A stretch of 64,000 nucleotides of DNA from NCBI RefSeq assembly GCF_000317695.1, contig NC_019771.1:4392001-4456000 (forward strand), in the 5' to 3' direction. Below the pieces are notes generated by a model, which was not told the DNA's origin, did not search any database, and worked only from the letters and a program-made list of their open reading frames with translations. Both the position numbers and the translations under genes were made by a program. The DNA comes from Anabaena cylindrica PCC 7122. GTDB lineage: Bacteria > Cyanobacteriota > Cyanobacteriia > Cyanobacteriales > Nostocaceae. Positions 7,581 through 15,769 of this stretch are shown here, piece after piece; position 1 is the stretch's first letter; each line of letters opens with the position of its first letter.

Positions 7581-9788
7581 TTATAATTCTGCTAAAATAT
7601 TATAAGCTTCATTCACCAACCGAATCTTTTCTTGTACCTGTTTTTGCATTTGTGGTTGATTCACAAATAAATCAGGATGCCATTTTTTTACCAATGTCTT
7701 ATAAGCTTGTTTCACTTCAGCGAAAGAAGCAGTAGGTTGTAACCCTAAAATTTTATAAGCACGAGCAATTTTATCTTTCTCTACTTGTGTCTTTGGTGGA
7801 TTTTGTGCTTTTTGATTTGCATTTGTTTGTTGCTGTTTCCCTGGAGATTTCATATTAGCTTTCATTTGCGCTATTTCTTGATCAAGTTCCCAAGCGCGAA
7901 ATTTAGCTTCTGTTTCTGCGGGATTTGGTGGAGGTGTATAAACCTGCTGACGTGGTGTTTCCACTTTGACTTGAGGAGTATTTGGTTCAGGTGGAGTATA
8001 AACCTGTTGAGGGGGTAGTTCTACTTTCTTTTCTGTATATGTATACTTGGTACTATTTTCTTGAGGTGGTGTTTGAGTATTTGCAGGTTTAGGAGTTTCT
8101 TTATAAGGTTGATATTTAGTTTTAATATTTACTTTCTCCAATTCTGTCAATAACTGATTAAATCCATGTTGTAATTGTTTTATATCTTCACGTTTTTGAC
8201 TAATTTCTCGCGGTTCTTGACTAACTTGAAAATTAATGACTTTCACAGCTTTTTGTTCATATTCAGCTAAAATAGATAAACCCTGACTACTAAAACTAGA
8301 TAAATAATTTTCAGCCTCAGTTATACAAATTTTAGCAACTTGTTGATGATAAGATTCTTTAGCTATATTCTCTTCAGCTTTTTGAATATTTTTATTTAAT
8401 AAATAAGAAATACTCCCAACCACCGCAGCACCTACAGGTCCACCCAATAGCCAACCAATACCACCACCTACAGCTATAGAACCAGGATCTGTTATATCAT
8501 TGGTATTATTTTGTTTTGCAGGTAGAGTTATTTGGGGTGTATTAGGAAATGGTATTTTTAAATCTTCTGGTCTTTCTGATTTGAAAAATTCATAAGCTTG
8601 ATACAGCCATTTTATCACCGCTAATTGCAATTCGGTTAAGTCTTTTTTTAGAGTTCTTGTTTGCCAAGATTGCAAATTGTTTTCTGCTAATGCAACAGCA
8701 ATATCACTTTGGTATTTAGCTAATAAATTTGGTAAAGATAACCAATTACGTAATTCATAAACGCTAGTATTAAAGCCTTGTTCGATTAGATTTTTAGCTT
8801 TTTGTTTAATTTCATTTTTAGCATTTTCTTTATCATCAAATATTTTAATTTCACTGTTAAGTTTGTAAATTTTATCAACTAATAAACGTTGAATTTGCGA
8901 GGTAATACCCTCAATTCTTGGTAAACGGACACCACCAGTATTTTGCTGTAAAATTCCGACTATGTTCTGTAAAGCTGTTTCAAAAGCTGCTAAACCGCTA
9001 CTATTCGCAAGCGCAACATCACCTTTTAATCTAGCGCGTAAAGCGGGTAAAGCATCAACTCGATATAAATTACTAAAACCGGCAGGTAATTCTGAGCGAA
9101 AACTTTCTGCTACAAATAACAAGCGATTTTGGACTTGTTTTTGTTCTTCTGGTTCTAGTAAATTCAAGAAATTAGCCACAAAAATAACTGTTTTAATTCC
9201 TCTATCTAATAACCAATCACGTAGGTTTTCCCGTTCACCTAAAGTCATTAGTTTACGCGCATCTAATAATTGGATAACTAAATCTGTACCTAATAACTTA
9301 TCTCGGACTAAATTATCCTGCGCTTCTCTATCATTTGTCCCCGGTAAATCAACAAATTCGACACCCGTTTCTAAAAAAGGATGAGGACAAAAAACTTCAA
9401 CAGATGCAACATCTTTTCGCATCTGTCTATTACCATCAAGAATCGCAAATTTTTGTAAAATATCTGTGCCACTGCGGTAGATTTCTGTACCATCTACCAA
9501 CATAATCCGAGTTCTGACATCACTACCATATTTAATAGTAATTGCTGCACCTGTGGTGGGAATTAAATCAATTGGTAAAGTTCGATTTCCCAACATTGCA
9601 TTTAACAAAGTTGATTTACCATGATTAAAGGGGCCAAATACTGCAATCTGGAAATTAGGATTAGCGAGATGATTGGAAATTGCAATGACATCTTGATAAA
9701 GTTTAGATTGATGATCTAAATTTATTAATTTACAGGTAGATTTCAGAGAATTTGTTATTTCTTGATAACCTTGATATTGTTTTTGCAT
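7581..9788 (-). CDS. Dynamin-like GTPase with a C-terminal J domain
   Basis: This 735-residue protein begins with a dynamin-type GTPase: P-loop GPFNHGKST at residues 52-60, a switch region near TTGAAITIKYG, and the DLPG motif in VEFVDLPGTNDR. The usual NKxD motif is replaced by VANFLN. A long helical region follows, with a glycine-rich hydrophobic hairpin GSIAVGGGIGWLLGGPVGAAVVGSISYLL that probably inserts into membrane. Then comes a proline/glutamine-rich linker with repeated QQVYTPP, and at the end a DnaJ domain (YKILGLQPTASFAEVKQAYK) with the HPD motif in KKWHPDLF. J domains stimulate Hsp70 ATPase. Bacterial dynamins often occur in pairs, and a BDLP1-like gene lies 253 bp upstream. The fusion suggests Hsp70-aided assembly or disassembly of a membrane coat, which is inference. 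Confidence 0.88.
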   Translation of the reverse strand: MQKQYQGYQEITNSLKSTCKLINLDHQSKLYQDVIAISNHLANPNFQIAVFGPFNHGKSTLLNAMLGNRTLPIDLIPTTGAAITIKYGSDVRTRIMLVDGTEIYRSGTDILQKFAILDGNRQMRKDVASVEVFCPHPFLETGVEFVDLPGTNDREAQDNLVRDKLLGTDLVIQLLDARKLMTLGERENLRDWLLDRGIKTVIFVANFLNLLEPEEQKQVQNRLLFVAESFRSELPAGFSNLYRVDALPALRARLKGDVALANSSGLAAFETALQNIVGILQQNTGGVRLPRIEGITSQIQRLLVDKIYKLNSEIKIFDDKENAKNEIKQKAKNLIEQGFNTSVYELRNWLSLPNLLAKYQSDIAVALAENNLQSWQTRTLKKDLTELQLAVIKWLYQAYEFFKSERPEDLKIPFPNTPQITLPAKQNNTNDITDPGSIAVGGGIGWLLGGPVGAAVVGSISYLLNKNIQKAEENIAKESYHQQVAKICITEAENYLSSFSSQGLSILAEYEQKAVKVINFQVSQEPREISQKREDIKQLQHGFNQLLTELEKVNIKTKYQPYKETPKPANTQTPPQENSTKYTYTEKKVELPPQQVYTPPEPNTPQVKVETPRQQVYTPPPNPAETEAKFRAWELDQEIAQMKANMKSPGKQQQTNANQKAQNPPKTQVEKDKIARAYKILGLQPTASFAEVKQAYKTLVKKWHPDLFVNQPQMQKQVQEKIRLVNEAYNILAEL

Positions 9789-9841
9789 ACTTGTCTAAAA
9801 TAATTCAATTCGCTTGGTGTGAGAGTGAAAACTTTTAGTTG

Positions 9842-9919
9842 TGTAGGTTGGTTTAAGCGACAGCGCAACCCAACAAAGTTTTAATTATGTTGGGTTTCCT
9901 TACGTCAACCCAACCTACA
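9842..9919. repeat. Imperfect inverted repeat (TGTAGGTTGG...CCAACCTACA) in the dynamin intergenic gap
   Basis: TGTAGGTTGGTTTAAG at the left and CGTCAACCCAACCTACA at the right form an imperfect stem, with an inner AACCCAACA/TGTTGGGTT pair. It belongs to the GGTTGGGTT hairpin type frequent in filamentous cyanobacteria. A second repeat piece at about 9979-10020 (CCCCTCCCCGCAAGCGAGGAGGGG) resembles the inverted core of the 2874-2975 element. Confidence 0.6.
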
Positions 9920-10041
9920 ATTATCTATAATCTTGATATTTTTGGTACATTGGCATTTTGCTCTTTTATACTTCCATTTGACCCCACCCTCAACCCCTCC
10001 CCGCAAGCGAGGAGGGGAGTAATTTTTTTGAATTTACATGA

Positions 10042-12123
10042 TTAGCTATAGTAAGCTAACAAGTTACTGTATGCAGCTTCGATTTTTTGCAGTTGTTCAA
10101 TGACAACTTCCTGTAAATTTTTTAGACGTTTGAACTCACTTTCACGGTTAATCTCTCGCGTTTCTTTCTGTTTGAGTAAGTTATCTAATTCCGATTTGCG
10201 AGAATTGATATCATCATTAATGCGTTGGCTTACTTCTTTTTCATAAGCATCAAAACATTCTTTGACTGCATCATAAACAAGTGGTGCTTGTTCTTGTGCT
10301 ACTTGCGGTAAATATTTAACTAACTCTTTTTTGGCAGTTTTAACTAACTCTTTCCGTGCTTGATCTGCTTGTAAAATTCCTACCCCCAAACCTAACAAAG
10401 CGAAGCCAATTGGCCCCAGAAAAATACCTGTGACTGCGGTAATTATTCCACCAACACCAATAACGGTGAAGTAGTTTAAAAGGATATTTTTCCAATCGAA
10501 ACCTGCACCAGCTAAAGCTACACCAGCTAAGTTACCTCTAGATAAAGATAACAAACCCATTGCCCATTTTGCCCATCCAGGAGAGTTATCATCTTCTGTG
10601 GTATTATTGGCATTGACTTTAACTGGTTGTCCTGTTAATTTTTCGTTGATTTGATTGGTGACTTGACTATAAGAAGCACCGTATTGAGCAGCAGAGCGAG
10701 ATAATTCTTTAAAGGCTGAATTCATGTCTTTCTCAGCAGTTAAAGTCCAAGCTGAAAACTTATCTGTAATATATTGTTCAAATGCTTTTTGTAATGCGGT
10801 GTTGAAAGCATCTCGTTTACCACTACTCAAGAAATCCAACAAGTTTAATTCTGGTTGATAGCGCAGGAAATCATTTTCAAAGGTGTTACCTAAGTTTAAA
10901 ACATAGCTGCGAAATGATTCAGATACTGTTCGGGCTTGATTGTCTCTGGTGTTGATAATTTCTTTTTGAAATTGATCGCGGATATTGGTGAGTTTGTTAA
11001 ATTCAGGTTCAACTGAATTAATGCGGTTTTTTAATTCATCAACATCTTTATCAAGTAAAGGAATACGTCTATCAATCGCTTCACGGGTATGGTTTACAGC
11101 TTGTCTAGCTAAGGTTCTGACTTGACGTAATTCTGCGATCGCTCTTTCTCTAGTCAAAAAGGTGTTCAATGCCCCCATAAACTCAGGAAAGCCAGTCTGA
11201 CTTAAATCGGCTTGGGGGTTCTTTAACCTGCGTCTCAGTGCTTGAATGGATGAAATCTCAAATACCCTTTCATCGTAGATATCCTGTCCATCTACAGAAC
11301 AATATTCGGCTAAATTGGCCTTAAAAACCTGTCTGAGTCTATCTTCTGCTGCTGTTAACTCTTCCACGTCATCAGGATCAATTAACGATTCTTTCACCTG
11401 ATCCCAAGCATTAACTAAGAAGAAAACCGATAAACCTCTACCTTTGATATAATTCTCTAAATAACGTCTTTCACCTAAAGTACAAGGTTGAGAAGCACGC
11501 ATCACAAACAAGATTGCATGACAGTTATTGACATAACCCAAAGATAACTCATTTCGGGCTTCCGTATCATTTAACCCTGGACTATCAACAATTTCAATAC
11601 CCTTTTCTAACAAAGTTAAAGGATACTCAACAACTGCATAATCAACATCAGGAAAAGCCTGTTTTTGCTCCTGTTCTAACTTTTTTGCTTCAGCCGGGTC
11701 AATAGTATATTTATATTTAAAACTTTGAAAATCTAGCTGTTGGGGACTTTTGCCATTATTAAAATGAATGGTAACTTTTTTTTCTGCCCCATAGCGTAAA
11801 ATTGTTAATAGTGCTGTACAAGGATTTACATCACTGGGTAATAAATTCTCACCAATCAAGGCATTAAGAAACGTACTTTTTCCTCGTTTCATATCACCTA
11901 AAACCAAAAGGCGAAATACACCTTTGTTGAGATTTTTACTAGCTACAGTAATATCTTCAATGTCCCGTGATAAACTAAGTTTACCTGAAGAACTATCTCC
12001 AGCTAATTCGGCTTGATTGATTGTATCTGCGATTTTACTCAAACAAACCGCAATCTCTGAACGTACTTGAGCAACACGCTCTAAATCATTGATAAATTTG
12101 TCAGTTCCAACTTGATAATTCAT
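10042..12123 (-). CDS. Bacterial dynamin-like protein, BDLP1 orthologue
   Basis: The protein is 693 residues, the same length as Nostoc punctiforme BDLP1, whose crystal structure defined bacterial dynamins, and it appears very similar to it from memory. The P-loop is GDMKRGKST at residues 76-84; switch elements include DVNPCTALLTILRYG; DxxG is in EIVDSPGLNDTE, and the fourth G motif is VNAWDQV. Neck and trunk helices follow, and the membrane paddle is the hydrophobic stretch around residues 565-605 (YFTVIGVGGIITAV, then IFLGPIGFALLGLGVGIL). The protein should hydrolyse GTP and bind or tubulate inner membranes. It is probably co-transcribed with the small membrane protein 12 bp upstream and possibly with the J-domain dynamin downstream. 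Confidence 0.95.
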   Translation of the reverse strand: MNYQVGTDKFINDLERVAQVRSEIAVCLSKIADTINQAELAGDSSSGKLSLSRDIEDITVASKNLNKGVFRLLVLGDMKRGKSTFLNALIGENLLPSDVNPCTALLTILRYGAEKKVTIHFNNGKSPQQLDFQSFKYKYTIDPAEAKKLEQEQKQAFPDVDYAVVEYPLTLLEKGIEIVDSPGLNDTEARNELSLGYVNNCHAILFVMRASQPCTLGERRYLENYIKGRGLSVFFLVNAWDQVKESLIDPDDVEELTAAEDRLRQVFKANLAEYCSVDGQDIYDERVFEISSIQALRRRLKNPQADLSQTGFPEFMGALNTFLTRERAIAELRQVRTLARQAVNHTREAIDRRIPLLDKDVDELKNRINSVEPEFNKLTNIRDQFQKEIINTRDNQARTVSESFRSYVLNLGNTFENDFLRYQPELNLLDFLSSGKRDAFNTALQKAFEQYITDKFSAWTLTAEKDMNSAFKELSRSAAQYGASYSQVTNQINEKLTGQPVKVNANNTTEDDNSPGWAKWAMGLLSLSRGNLAGVALAGAGFDWKNILLNYFTVIGVGGIITAVTGIFLGPIGFALLGLGVGILQADQARKELVKTAKKELVKYLPQVAQEQAPLVYDAVKECFDAYEKEVSQRINDDINSRKSELDNLLKQKETREINRESEFKRLKNLQEVVIEQLQKIEAAYSNLLAYYS

Positions 12124-12135
12124 GGTGATGACACT

Positions 12136-12441
12136 TTATTTAGAGTTTTTAATTTTGGATTCCAAAAAAAGCTTGTAAGTGAGAAAAGCCAAAGCGCCAA
12201 AAATAACAACTCCAGCTAATACAGAGGCTACCCGCACTGCGACCAAGGTTGCAATAGCAAATCCAAAAAGCTTTGCACCGAGAATTACTTTTCTCATCCA
12301 AGGCTTTTGAGAATTTTCGGGTTGATGTTTAACGGTTTGATAAACAGGTGCTTCATTAGGATTAATTTGATTGTCTATTTCCCGCAGTCGCATTTCAACT
12401 TTGCGTTGAAGTTCTCGATTGTGTTCATCTTGAGATGCCAT
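12136..12441 (-). CDS. Small membrane protein linked to the dynamin genes
   Basis: This 101-residue protein has a charged N-terminal helix (EHNRELQRKVEMRLREIDNQI), a hydrophilic linker, and one or two hydrophobic segments (LGAKLFGFAIATLVAVRVASV and LAGVVIFGALAFLTYKLFL). The ATG at 12441 is preceded by AAAAGGGGTGG on the minus strand, a good ribosome site. It ends 12 bp before BDLP1 starts, so the two are almost certainly one transcript. The family is not recognised. A membrane anchor or adaptor for the dynamin is plausible but unproven. Confidence 0.75.
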   Translation of the reverse strand: MASQDEHNRELQRKVEMRLREIDNQINPNEAPVYQTVKHQPENSQKPWMRKVILGAKLFGFAIATLVAVRVASVLAGVVIFGALAFLTYKLFLESKIKNSK

Positions 12442-12765
12442 CTGTATCCACCCCTTTTAGTCAATTACCCTGTATTTTAGCTTACGCTCATAATTGCAAC
12501 CAACTGTAAAATCACTGCGTCAGCTTCAATAACTTGAACAGACGACTGTGAAAGGTTCAAGAGTGCTGGCGAAATATCTCTTTTAGGGTGCATCTGACGC
12601 ACTCTACTAAATATTACAAGTTACCTCATGAACAGAGATGCAAGGTTTTTTAGTGTCTTTTCGGAAATTGTGGGTAAATTTCTCACCTAAAGCATTGTAA
12701 GGCATTGAGAATAGATTCACTTATACGCCAAAATTTTGATAGAAAAGAATTCAAGTAAATTCAAC
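12442..12765. other. Intergenic region between the dynamin operon and cysK, with a repeat-like inverted pair
   Basis: This 324-bp gap must hold divergent promoters. It contains an inverted pair TGCGTCAG (12516-12523) and CTGACGCA (12594-12601), with an inner hairpin ACTTGAAC/GTTCAAG, which may be a worn miniature element. No RNA gene or riboswitch was recognised. Confidence 0.45.
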
Positions 12766-13740
12766 ATGGATATCAAACAAGGATTTGTCGGCACTATTGG
12801 TAACACACCACTGATTCGCTTAAATAGCTTCAGTGAAGAAACAGGCTGCGAAATCCTCGCCAAAGCTGAATTTCTCAATCCTGGTGGTTCTGTCAAAGAC
12901 CGCGCTGCACTTTACATTATTGAAGACGCGGAAAAAAAAGGTCTACTCAAACCTGGTGGAACAGTAGTAGAAGGAACAGCAGGTAATACTGGCATTGGAC
13001 TCGCGCATATTTGCAATGCCAAAGGTTACAAATGTCTGATTATTATTCCCAATACCCAATCCCAAGAAAAGATAGACGCAATGACTACCTTGGGTGCAGA
13101 AGTCCGTCCTGTTCCTGCTGTACCTTATAAAGATCCTAATAATTACGTCAAGCTATCGGGTAGAATTGCGGCGGAAATGGAAAATGCCATTTGGGCAAAT
13201 CAGTTTGATAATTTAGCTAATCGTCTCGCCCATTATGAAACCACAGGCCGGGAAATTTGGGAACAAACCGACGGTAAAGTAGATGGTTGGGTAGCGGCAA
13301 CTGGTACTGGTGGCACTTATGCTGGTGTGGCGATGTATTTGAAAGAAAAGAATCCGGCGGTAAGATGTGTTGTCGCTGATCCTTTAGGTAGTGGGTTATA
13401 CAGTTATATCAAAACTGGCGAAATCAAGATGGAAGGTAATTCTATCACTGAAGGTATTGGTAATAGTCGGATTACAGGCAATATGGAAGGCGCACCTACT
13501 GATGATGCTATCCAAATTGATGATTCAGAAGCTTTACGTGTTGTTTACCAGTTGCTACGAAAAGATGGTTTGTTAATGGGTGGTTCTACTGGGATTAATG
13601 TTGGTGCTGCTGTTGCTTTAGCGAAACACTTGGGGCCAGGACATACTATTGTTACTATTTTGTGTGACAGTGGTTCTCGCTATCAGTCCAGGATATTTAA
13701 CCATGAATGGTTAGCAAGTAAAGGGTTGGTTATTAGTTAG
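12766..13740 (+). CDS. cysK: Cysteine synthase (O-acetylserine sulfhydrylase)
   Basis: This PLP enzyme makes cysteine from O-acetylserine and sulfide in the cytoplasm. The PLP lysine is in NPGGSVKDRAA, the substrate loop is EGTAGNTGIGLA, and the phosphate-binding glycines are in ATGTGGTYAG. A frame start at TTG 12736 is possible, but the ATG at 12766 gives the normal family N-terminus MDIKQGFVGTIGNTPLIRLN and is preferred; the protein is then 324 residues. NTQSQEKIDAMTTLGAEV fits the CysK fold. It is a single-gene unit between the dynamin operon and the BrnTA pair. Confidence 0.93.
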   Translation: MDIKQGFVGTIGNTPLIRLNSFSEETGCEILAKAEFLNPGGSVKDRAALYIIEDAEKKGLLKPGGTVVEGTAGNTGIGLAHICNAKGYKCLIIIPNTQSQEKIDAMTTLGAEVRPVPAVPYKDPNNYVKLSGRIAAEMENAIWANQFDNLANRLAHYETTGREIWEQTDGKVDGWVAATGTGGTYAGVAMYLKEKNPAVRCVVADPLGSGLYSYIKTGEIKMEGNSITEGIGNSRITGNMEGAPTDDAIQIDDSEALRVVYQLLRKDGLLMGGSTGINVGAAVALAKHLGPGHTIVTILCDSGSRYQSRIFNHEWLASKGLVIS

Positions 13741-13768
13741 AATTTTTCTTCTACTCGTCGCCCCTATT

Positions 13769-13891
13769 TATACTCAAAATGGCTTAATCGTGTGATTCTA
13801 TAGATAGGGGTAAAGCGCAGTGCTAAACCCCTACACATATCGGGTTTTTCGTAATCTTACAAAAGTTCAAATCTCAGCCGTTTTGAGTATA
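13769..13891. repeat. 123-bp miniature element with TATACTCAAAA ends
   Basis: TATACTCAAAATGGCT at the left pairs with AGCCGTTTTGAGTATA at the right, 15 of 16 bases. The outer TA may be the target duplication, as for IS630-type elements. The inner part contains GGGGT...ACCCC. There is no coding potential. It lies 28 bp after the cysK stop. Confidence 0.7.
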
Positions 13892-14001
13892 CTAGGGTGG
13901 CGATGATAAAATTTAGTTTTAATTGAGTTTGTCTGTAAGAAAAAATCAAAGATAAAATGATTCCTACCAAATTGATAAACGTCTCTTAGCTTAAAAAAAT
14001 C

Positions 14002-14262
14002 ATGGAGTTTGAATTTGACTCTAACAAAAGTGCAATTAATAAAACCAAGCATGGTATTGATTTTATTGAAGCGCAAAAACTTTGGACAGATGTAAATCGT
14101 ATAGAAATTTCAGCACGCACAGAAGATGAGGCTCGTTTTTTAGTCATCGCCAAGATTGCCGATAAACATTGGTCAGGAGTCATTACTTATCGTAATGATA
14201 AAATAAGAATTATTTCAGTTCGTCGTTCTCGTAATGAAGAGGTAAAAATTTATGAAAGCTGA
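14002..14262 (+). CDS. brnT: BrnT-family toxin (DUF497)
   Basis: This 86-residue protein reads MEFEFDSNKSAINKTKHGIDF and EAQKLWTD, then RTEDEARFLVIAKIADKHWSGVITYRNDKIRIISVRRSRNEE. That is the BrnT pattern, a small RNase related to RelE that halts translation. Family residues in KTKHGIDF and RIISVRRSRNEE are visible. It overlaps the following gene by 11 bp in the toxin-first order of BrnTA. Confidence 0.88.
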   Translation: MEFEFDSNKSAINKTKHGIDFIEAQKLWTDVNRIEISARTEDEARFLVIAKIADKHWSGVITYRNDKIRIISVRRSRNEEVKIYES

Positions 14263-14485
14263 AGAGTTTGATGCAAAATTTGACGACGATGAAGACATTA
14301 CTGATTTCTTGGATTTATCTAAAGCACGTCGTCCAGGTTATGAACAAAAACGAATTAATATTGATTTCCCCATTTGGATGATTGAAGCTTTAGAACATGA
14401 AGCTAAACGTTTGGGTGTTACTTCTGATTCTATTATTAAATTGTGGCTTGCTGAACGTCTTGATAAAAAAGTTACTAGTGGATAA
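14252..14485 (+). CDS. brnA: BrnA-type antitoxin (CopG/ribbon-helix-helix)
   Basis: This 77-residue protein has an acidic N-terminus (FDAKFDDDEDITDFLDLSKA) and a ribbon-helix-helix C-terminus (KRINIDFPIWMIEALEHEAKRLGVTSDSIIKLWLAERL), the usual BrnA/CopG layout. The N-terminal part would bind the toxin and the C-terminal part would repress the operon. It starts inside the toxin gene, so the two are translated together. Confidence 0.82.
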   Translation: MKAEEFDAKFDDDEDITDFLDLSKARRPGYEQKRINIDFPIWMIEALEHEAKRLGVTSDSIIKLWLAERLDKKVTSG

Positions 14486-14530
14486 CAAAAGTAAAGATTT
14501 GGATATTTTCAGCGAATTAATATCAAAAAA

Positions 14531-14845
14531 ATGTCAAACTTCCCAACTCAAAATCAACCTAATACCCCTAAGTGCGTACAGGTGTGCCAACATCGCACTT
14601 GTAAAAAACAAGGTGCAGTAGAAGTTTTAGCAGCTTTTCGCGCTTTATCAATTCCTGATGTGACAGTTACAGCTAGTGGCTGCTTAGGACAATGTGGTAA
14701 TGGACCGATGGTGCTAGTTTTACCAGATATGGTCTGGTATGGCAGAGTTCAACCTCACGAAGTTACTCGAATAGTAGAACAACATTTGTTAAGTGGTCAA
14801 AAAGTTAAACATATGCTTTATTATCGTTTTCATCCCCAGGGATAA
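14531..14845 (+). CDS. Thioredoxin-like [2Fe-2S] ferredoxin domain protein
   Basis: This 104-residue protein has four cysteines placed as in thioredoxin-like [2Fe-2S] ferredoxins: CVQVCQHRTCKKQG at the N-terminus and ASGCLGQCGNGPMVLV near residue 60. The rest (VLPDMVWYGRVQPHEVTRIVEQHL) matches the family fold. It would carry electrons in the cytoplasm; the partner is unknown. There are five cysteines in all, so which N-terminal ones bind the cluster is uncertain. It follows the BrnTA pair by 45 bp on the same strand but is probably independent. Confidence 0.88.
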   Translation: MSNFPTQNQPNTPKCVQVCQHRTCKKQGAVEVLAAFRALSIPDVTVTASGCLGQCGNGPMVLVLPDMVWYGRVQPHEVTRIVEQHLLSGQKVKHMLYYRFHPQG

Positions 14846-14899
14846 AAATCGTTAAAACTATACTAATTCTGCACTCTTTTCACTGAAGTGAGGAAACTA

Positions 14900-15667
14900 A
14901 TGGATATCCAGCAGCTACGTCAATCTTTAAAAATGAAGTGGCTAAATTACTGTGAAGAAAATCGTGCTTGGCTTGTCAAAATGCGAGTTTGGCACTCTTA
15001 TGATGGTGTCAGACGGCCTTCATCTGGTTATATGTTGGCCACTCTCTCTGTTTTGGAACCTGAGTTGAAGGAAATACTTCCTTTTATTCTGGATTTAAAT
15101 AATGATCCTGATCAAATAGTTACGGCTTTAGGTTTGCATTTTAATCCTGATGAGGAGTTGGGTTTATTAAAATCAGAGGATTCTGTGGCTAAAAATGAGA
15201 TTGTCTCTAAGCCTGGTGTAAAGATGCAGGTTGCAGATACACCAAGACCAAAGGAACACAAACAGGTGTTGTTGAAAATTACCACAGGTGTTGAAGAAAA
15301 AGGCCAACCTGTTTCGGTGGGTGCAGTAGCTACAGCAATTGATCACCATTCTCCACCAAAAATGCCTTTTGGAATGAGACGGGAACAAACGGTTAAGCCA
15401 ACTGATAAGTCGGCTGTGCGATCGCATTCTCCCATTCAGTCATCACTGACAATAACTACCGCAATTCCTACTCAAACCAAAGCTGTACCTTCCCTCCCCA
15501 ACATGACTGAACCCAATCACAACGCTAAATTTATGAACACCCCAGTGAAACAAGTTTCCAGTATTTCACCTACTCAGACTAATGCCCGTAGTTTACCTTC
15601 TTGGATAGATGAATCTTGTCAGGGTGTAAAATGGCAACAAGATGAAACAATTAAGCGCAAATTGTAA
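14900..15667 (+). CDS. DUF5331-like cyanobacterial protein
   Basis: The first about 100 residues (LRQSLKMKWLNYCEENRAWL, RVWHSYDGVRRPSSGYMLATLSVLEPEL) look like the cyanobacterial DUF5331 domain, from memory. The rest is low-complexity and rich in Pro, Thr, Ser and Lys, likely disordered. The frame extends to GTG 14888, but that codon is part of GTGAGGAAAC, which serves as the ribosome site for ATG 14900. The last residues (LPSWIDESCQGVKWQQDETIKRKL) are again ordered-looking. The function is unknown. Confidence 0.75.
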   Translation: MDIQQLRQSLKMKWLNYCEENRAWLVKMRVWHSYDGVRRPSSGYMLATLSVLEPELKEILPFILDLNNDPDQIVTALGLHFNPDEELGLLKSEDSVAKNEIVSKPGVKMQVADTPRPKEHKQVLLKITTGVEEKGQPVSVGAVATAIDHHSPPKMPFGMRREQTVKPTDKSAVRSHSPIQSSLTITTAIPTQTKAVPSLPNMTEPNHNAKFMNTPVKQVSSISPTQTNARSLPSWIDESCQGVKWQQDETIKRKL

Positions 15668-15769
15668 ATCAATATTTTTTACGCAATGCTACTGAAAGGA
15701 ACTCCAAAAAATAAATTATCCAATTTCACCGAAATCAAAACGACTTTTCCTCACCCTGCACCCTGCCTC

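Noticed and set aside
8962..9384. 140-residue plus-strand frame inside the J-domain dynamin gene
   Set aside because: It is antisense to the GTPase domain, and its composition is that of a reverse-strand shadow.
12442..12765. Riboswitch upstream of cysteine synthase
   Set aside because: The nested inverted repeats do not match any sulfur-related riboswitch consensus that I know, and they look repeat-like.
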